DNA from: Acidisphaera sp. L21
GTDB lineage: Bacteria; Pseudomonadota; Alphaproteobacteria; Acetobacterales; Acetobacteraceae
Direction: 5' to 3'
NCBI RefSeq assembly: GCF_009765685.1
Contig: NZ_LMUY01000145.1
Span: 163,827-207,789 of the forward strand
DNA length: 43,963 bases
The position numbers and the translations under genes were made by a program. The notes beneath the pieces were generated by a model that saw only the letters and a list, made by a program, of their open reading frames with translations, ran no database searches and was not told the DNA's origin. Every line of letters starts with the position of its first letter. Within the stretch, counting starts at the first letter, position 1. Shown here in pieces: positions 43,501 to 43,963 of this stretch.

Positions 43501-43963
43501 CAAATCGGCGCACTGGTCACCACCAACGTGCTGGGGCTGACGGCAACGCAGTTGGGCACGCTGGCGCCGACCCAATTGGCCGCGTTCACAGCAACCGAAC
43601 TGGGTTGGCTGAGCACCGACCAGATCAGCAATCTCTCCGACGCGCAAATGACGGCATTGTCCACCACGCAGCTTCGCGGCTTTCGCGCGACCAGCCTGGG
43701 CGCGCTCAGCAACGATCAGCTGGCTGCCCTGTCCACCAGCCAAATCGCCAACCTGACCGTGACGAGCCTGGCCGGTTTGTCGGACACTCAGGCTGCCGGG
43801 CTGTCCCCGGCGCAAATGGCCGCGTTGACCACGCGGCAGGTTGCTTCCCTACCGGCGCTGGCCTTGTCGGGGCTGACGACGACGCAGATGAGCGGGCTGT
43901 CCACCGCACAGGTCGCCGCGATGACCCCGACCGAAATCCGGGTGCTGGCCGACACGCAGCTGG
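40522..43963 (+). CDS. Giant octapeptide-repeat protein, open at the right edge (family not recognised)
   Basis: This is an uninterrupted plus-strand reading frame from GTG 40522 (GAAG 7 bases upstream) to the window edge, 1147 codons with no stop. An in-frame TGA at 40510 limits the start, and ATG 40591 is the next candidate. From residue about 9 the protein is about 143 tandem octapeptides, consensus [S/T]-x-x-Q-[I/L/V]-[A/G]-x-L, for example TTTQIGAL or STAQLGAL. Only two octads lack one residue. They are arranged in a 192-residue super-repeat of 24 octads. Composition is rich in Thr, Ala, Leu, Gln, Ser and Gly, with no Cys and only two Lys seen. No signal peptide is visible. It may be a secreted or surface repeat protein (beta-solenoid or short-helix solenoid), possibly type I-secreted through a C-terminus outside the window. 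Function unknown. Confidence 0.9.
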   Translation, partial: MVTSVASYTSTQLQAIAPTRLSQMTITDFEQLTGVQLSELSGNQVAALTMQQIASITTAQVGFSAGQLAAMNGNQFSAFGPAEISVMTPAQLAGLTAAELRSMTTTQLAVLSPAQIAALSPASIMGLTTTALATLSDTQFAALTATEAGGLASSQVASLSTTRLASLTTTQIGGLSVTGMTGLSTTQLAALSASQVGAIAGTAVAGLSNTVLAALTPSQFASFSAAEVGGLSRTQVAALGTQLTSLSNTQLAGLTPTEMGLLNATQIGALLPSQLATMDPVQISGLSSSQVSLFTLLQLNALSANQVAALVPTAVKGLADTQAAALTSTQFSALTSSQAGALTTTAFAALSSTQLGALSTAQLGGVTTTQIGVLTETQIATLPLTEIAALTVTQLNGMSAGAVGALTTDQLGVLSTSQIAAFSRGGVSGLGSAQIGALSTAQLGALLPAQLGGLTTTQIGAFSAGEIATLTPAQLAGMTSAAIATLNSTQMAAVTPAQIAGLSTAAIAGLTDMQAAALTSDQVGALTATQIAAFSTTATAALTTTALPWLTTTQVAGLTATEFRAMNTTQMGAFTTGQVAVLNITQLGGMVAGNVGALLTTQIAALAVTQIAAFSTNGIQGLQANQINALSQTQLTALTTTELGGLTSAQIGYFAPSQIASLATGQVRGLNSGDMAALTNDQLAALTPAQLTWVTTSALGGLSDLQTAALTSDQLAVLTPKQVAGLSTTGITGLSTGQVASLSTAQVGAMSYTQLRMLVDTQIASLSPADIATLSTTQISGLSVAAVGLLSTSQLAALSPLQMTGFLTTNMQGFTSTQIGALAPTQLAALTVTEMGALTAIQMGGLATTQIAALSTSQMQGLGSVAIGALTTAQLAALSPSQMAWVGVGGIAGLSDTQAGALTTAQLAALSTRQVASLSALGLSGISTGQIAALSTTQVGALTAAQLRSLADTQIAALTPVQVASLTTTEISVLTSTDVGDFTTSQLAALTTVQIGALVTTNVLGLTATQLGTLAPTQLAAFTATELGWLSTDQISNLSDAQMTALSTTQLRGFRATSLGALSNDQLAALSTSQIANLTVTSLAGLSDTQAAGLSPAQMAALTTRQVASLPALALSGLTTTQMSGLSTAQVAAMTPTEIRVLADTQL
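41473..43963 (+). repeat. 576-bp (192-residue) in-frame super-repeats, four full copies and part of a fifth
   Basis: Units begin at 41473, 42049, 42625, 43201 and 43777, exactly 576 bases apart. Each begins (after the initial Leu codon) with an octad such as ADTQAAAL, TDMQAAAL, SDLQTAAL, SDTQAGAL or SDTQAAGL. Octads whose fourth residue is not Gln recur at relative octads 4, 11, 14, 21 and 24 of the unit (the fifth of each set being replaced by Asp or Asn once or twice). A related but shorter unit starts at 40924 (549 bases). Two sampled copies are about 65% identical in DNA, so the duplications are old or under drift. Confidence 0.88.

Noticed and set aside
40650-43815. Long minus-strand and second plus-frame reading frames over the octapeptide repeat
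   Set aside because: They arise because the 24-base repeat keeps all frames free of stops. Only the frame from GTG 40522 gives the regular S/T-x-x-Q-hydrophobic-x-x-L pattern with a ribosome binding site.
40522-43963. CRISPR-like or satellite DNA repeat array
   Set aside because: The periodicity is in-frame coding (24 bases per octad) with degenerate codons and no constant repeat or spacer, so it is a protein repeat and not a CRISPR or non-coding satellite.

Overview
The window is high-GC, densely packed chromosomal DNA. Its gene content (actP-type acetate permease, two-desaturase carotenoid operon, and a pyrH-frr-uppS-cdsA-dxr-rseP-bamA-skp-lpxD-fabZ-lpxA-lpxI block) suggests an alphaproteobacterium of the order Rhodospirillales, most likely Acetobacteraceae-like. 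No rRNA, tRNA, IS element, prophage or CRISPR array was found. Neighbouring genes often overlap by four bases (ATGA or GTGA) and GTG/TTG starts are common. In two, possibly three, genes the only sensible start is CTG.

Region by region. 1-4718: the 3'-truncated uvrC; a folB/pteridine-reductase pair; and a convergent SDR dehydrogenase and aldose-epimerase pair. 4719-5045: an intergenic stretch that appears to hold a small RNA gene with its own promoter, an anti-Shine-Dalgarno loop and a terminator. 5046-10440: a five-gene minus-strand operon of two CrtI/CrtN-like desaturases, an acyltransferase, a glycosyltransferase and a DUF2141 protein. It looks like a pathway for a glycosylated and acylated carotenoid, probably C30. 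10641-15968: M20 peptidase, MOSC protein, GNAT, two conserved proteins of unknown function, and an AlkA-type glycosylase. 16002-19834: an OmpR-type two-component system divergent from a Met/His-rich periplasmic protein, then a secreted protein of unknown function and a YqaA/DedA membrane protein. 20020-22055: DUF485-ActP acetate uptake.

22226-34082 is the envelope core. It covers UMP kinase, ribosome recycling, undecaprenyl-PP and CDP-diacylglycerol synthesis, the MEP isoprenoid step Dxr, site-2 protease, BamA, Skp and the lipid A enzymes LpxD, FabZ, LpxA and LpxI. Dxr and UppS feed isoprenoid supply, which the carotenoid operon also draws on. The block is not flanked by rpsB-tsf, and lpxB does not follow lpxI. 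34079-36653: glyoxalase I and the ycjX-ycjF pair. 36655-40340: a minus-strand FAH-hydrolase plus TRAP-transporter operon with a hairpin over the first gene's ribosome binding site.

40522 to the right edge is the most unusual feature. It is an open, unterminated gene coding for at least 1147 residues, built almost wholly of octapeptides of the form [S/T]-x-x-Q-[I/L/V]-x-x-L. These are nested in a 192-residue (576-bp) super-repeat of exactly 24 octads, with Gln-less octads at fixed register positions. I do not recognise a named family for it.
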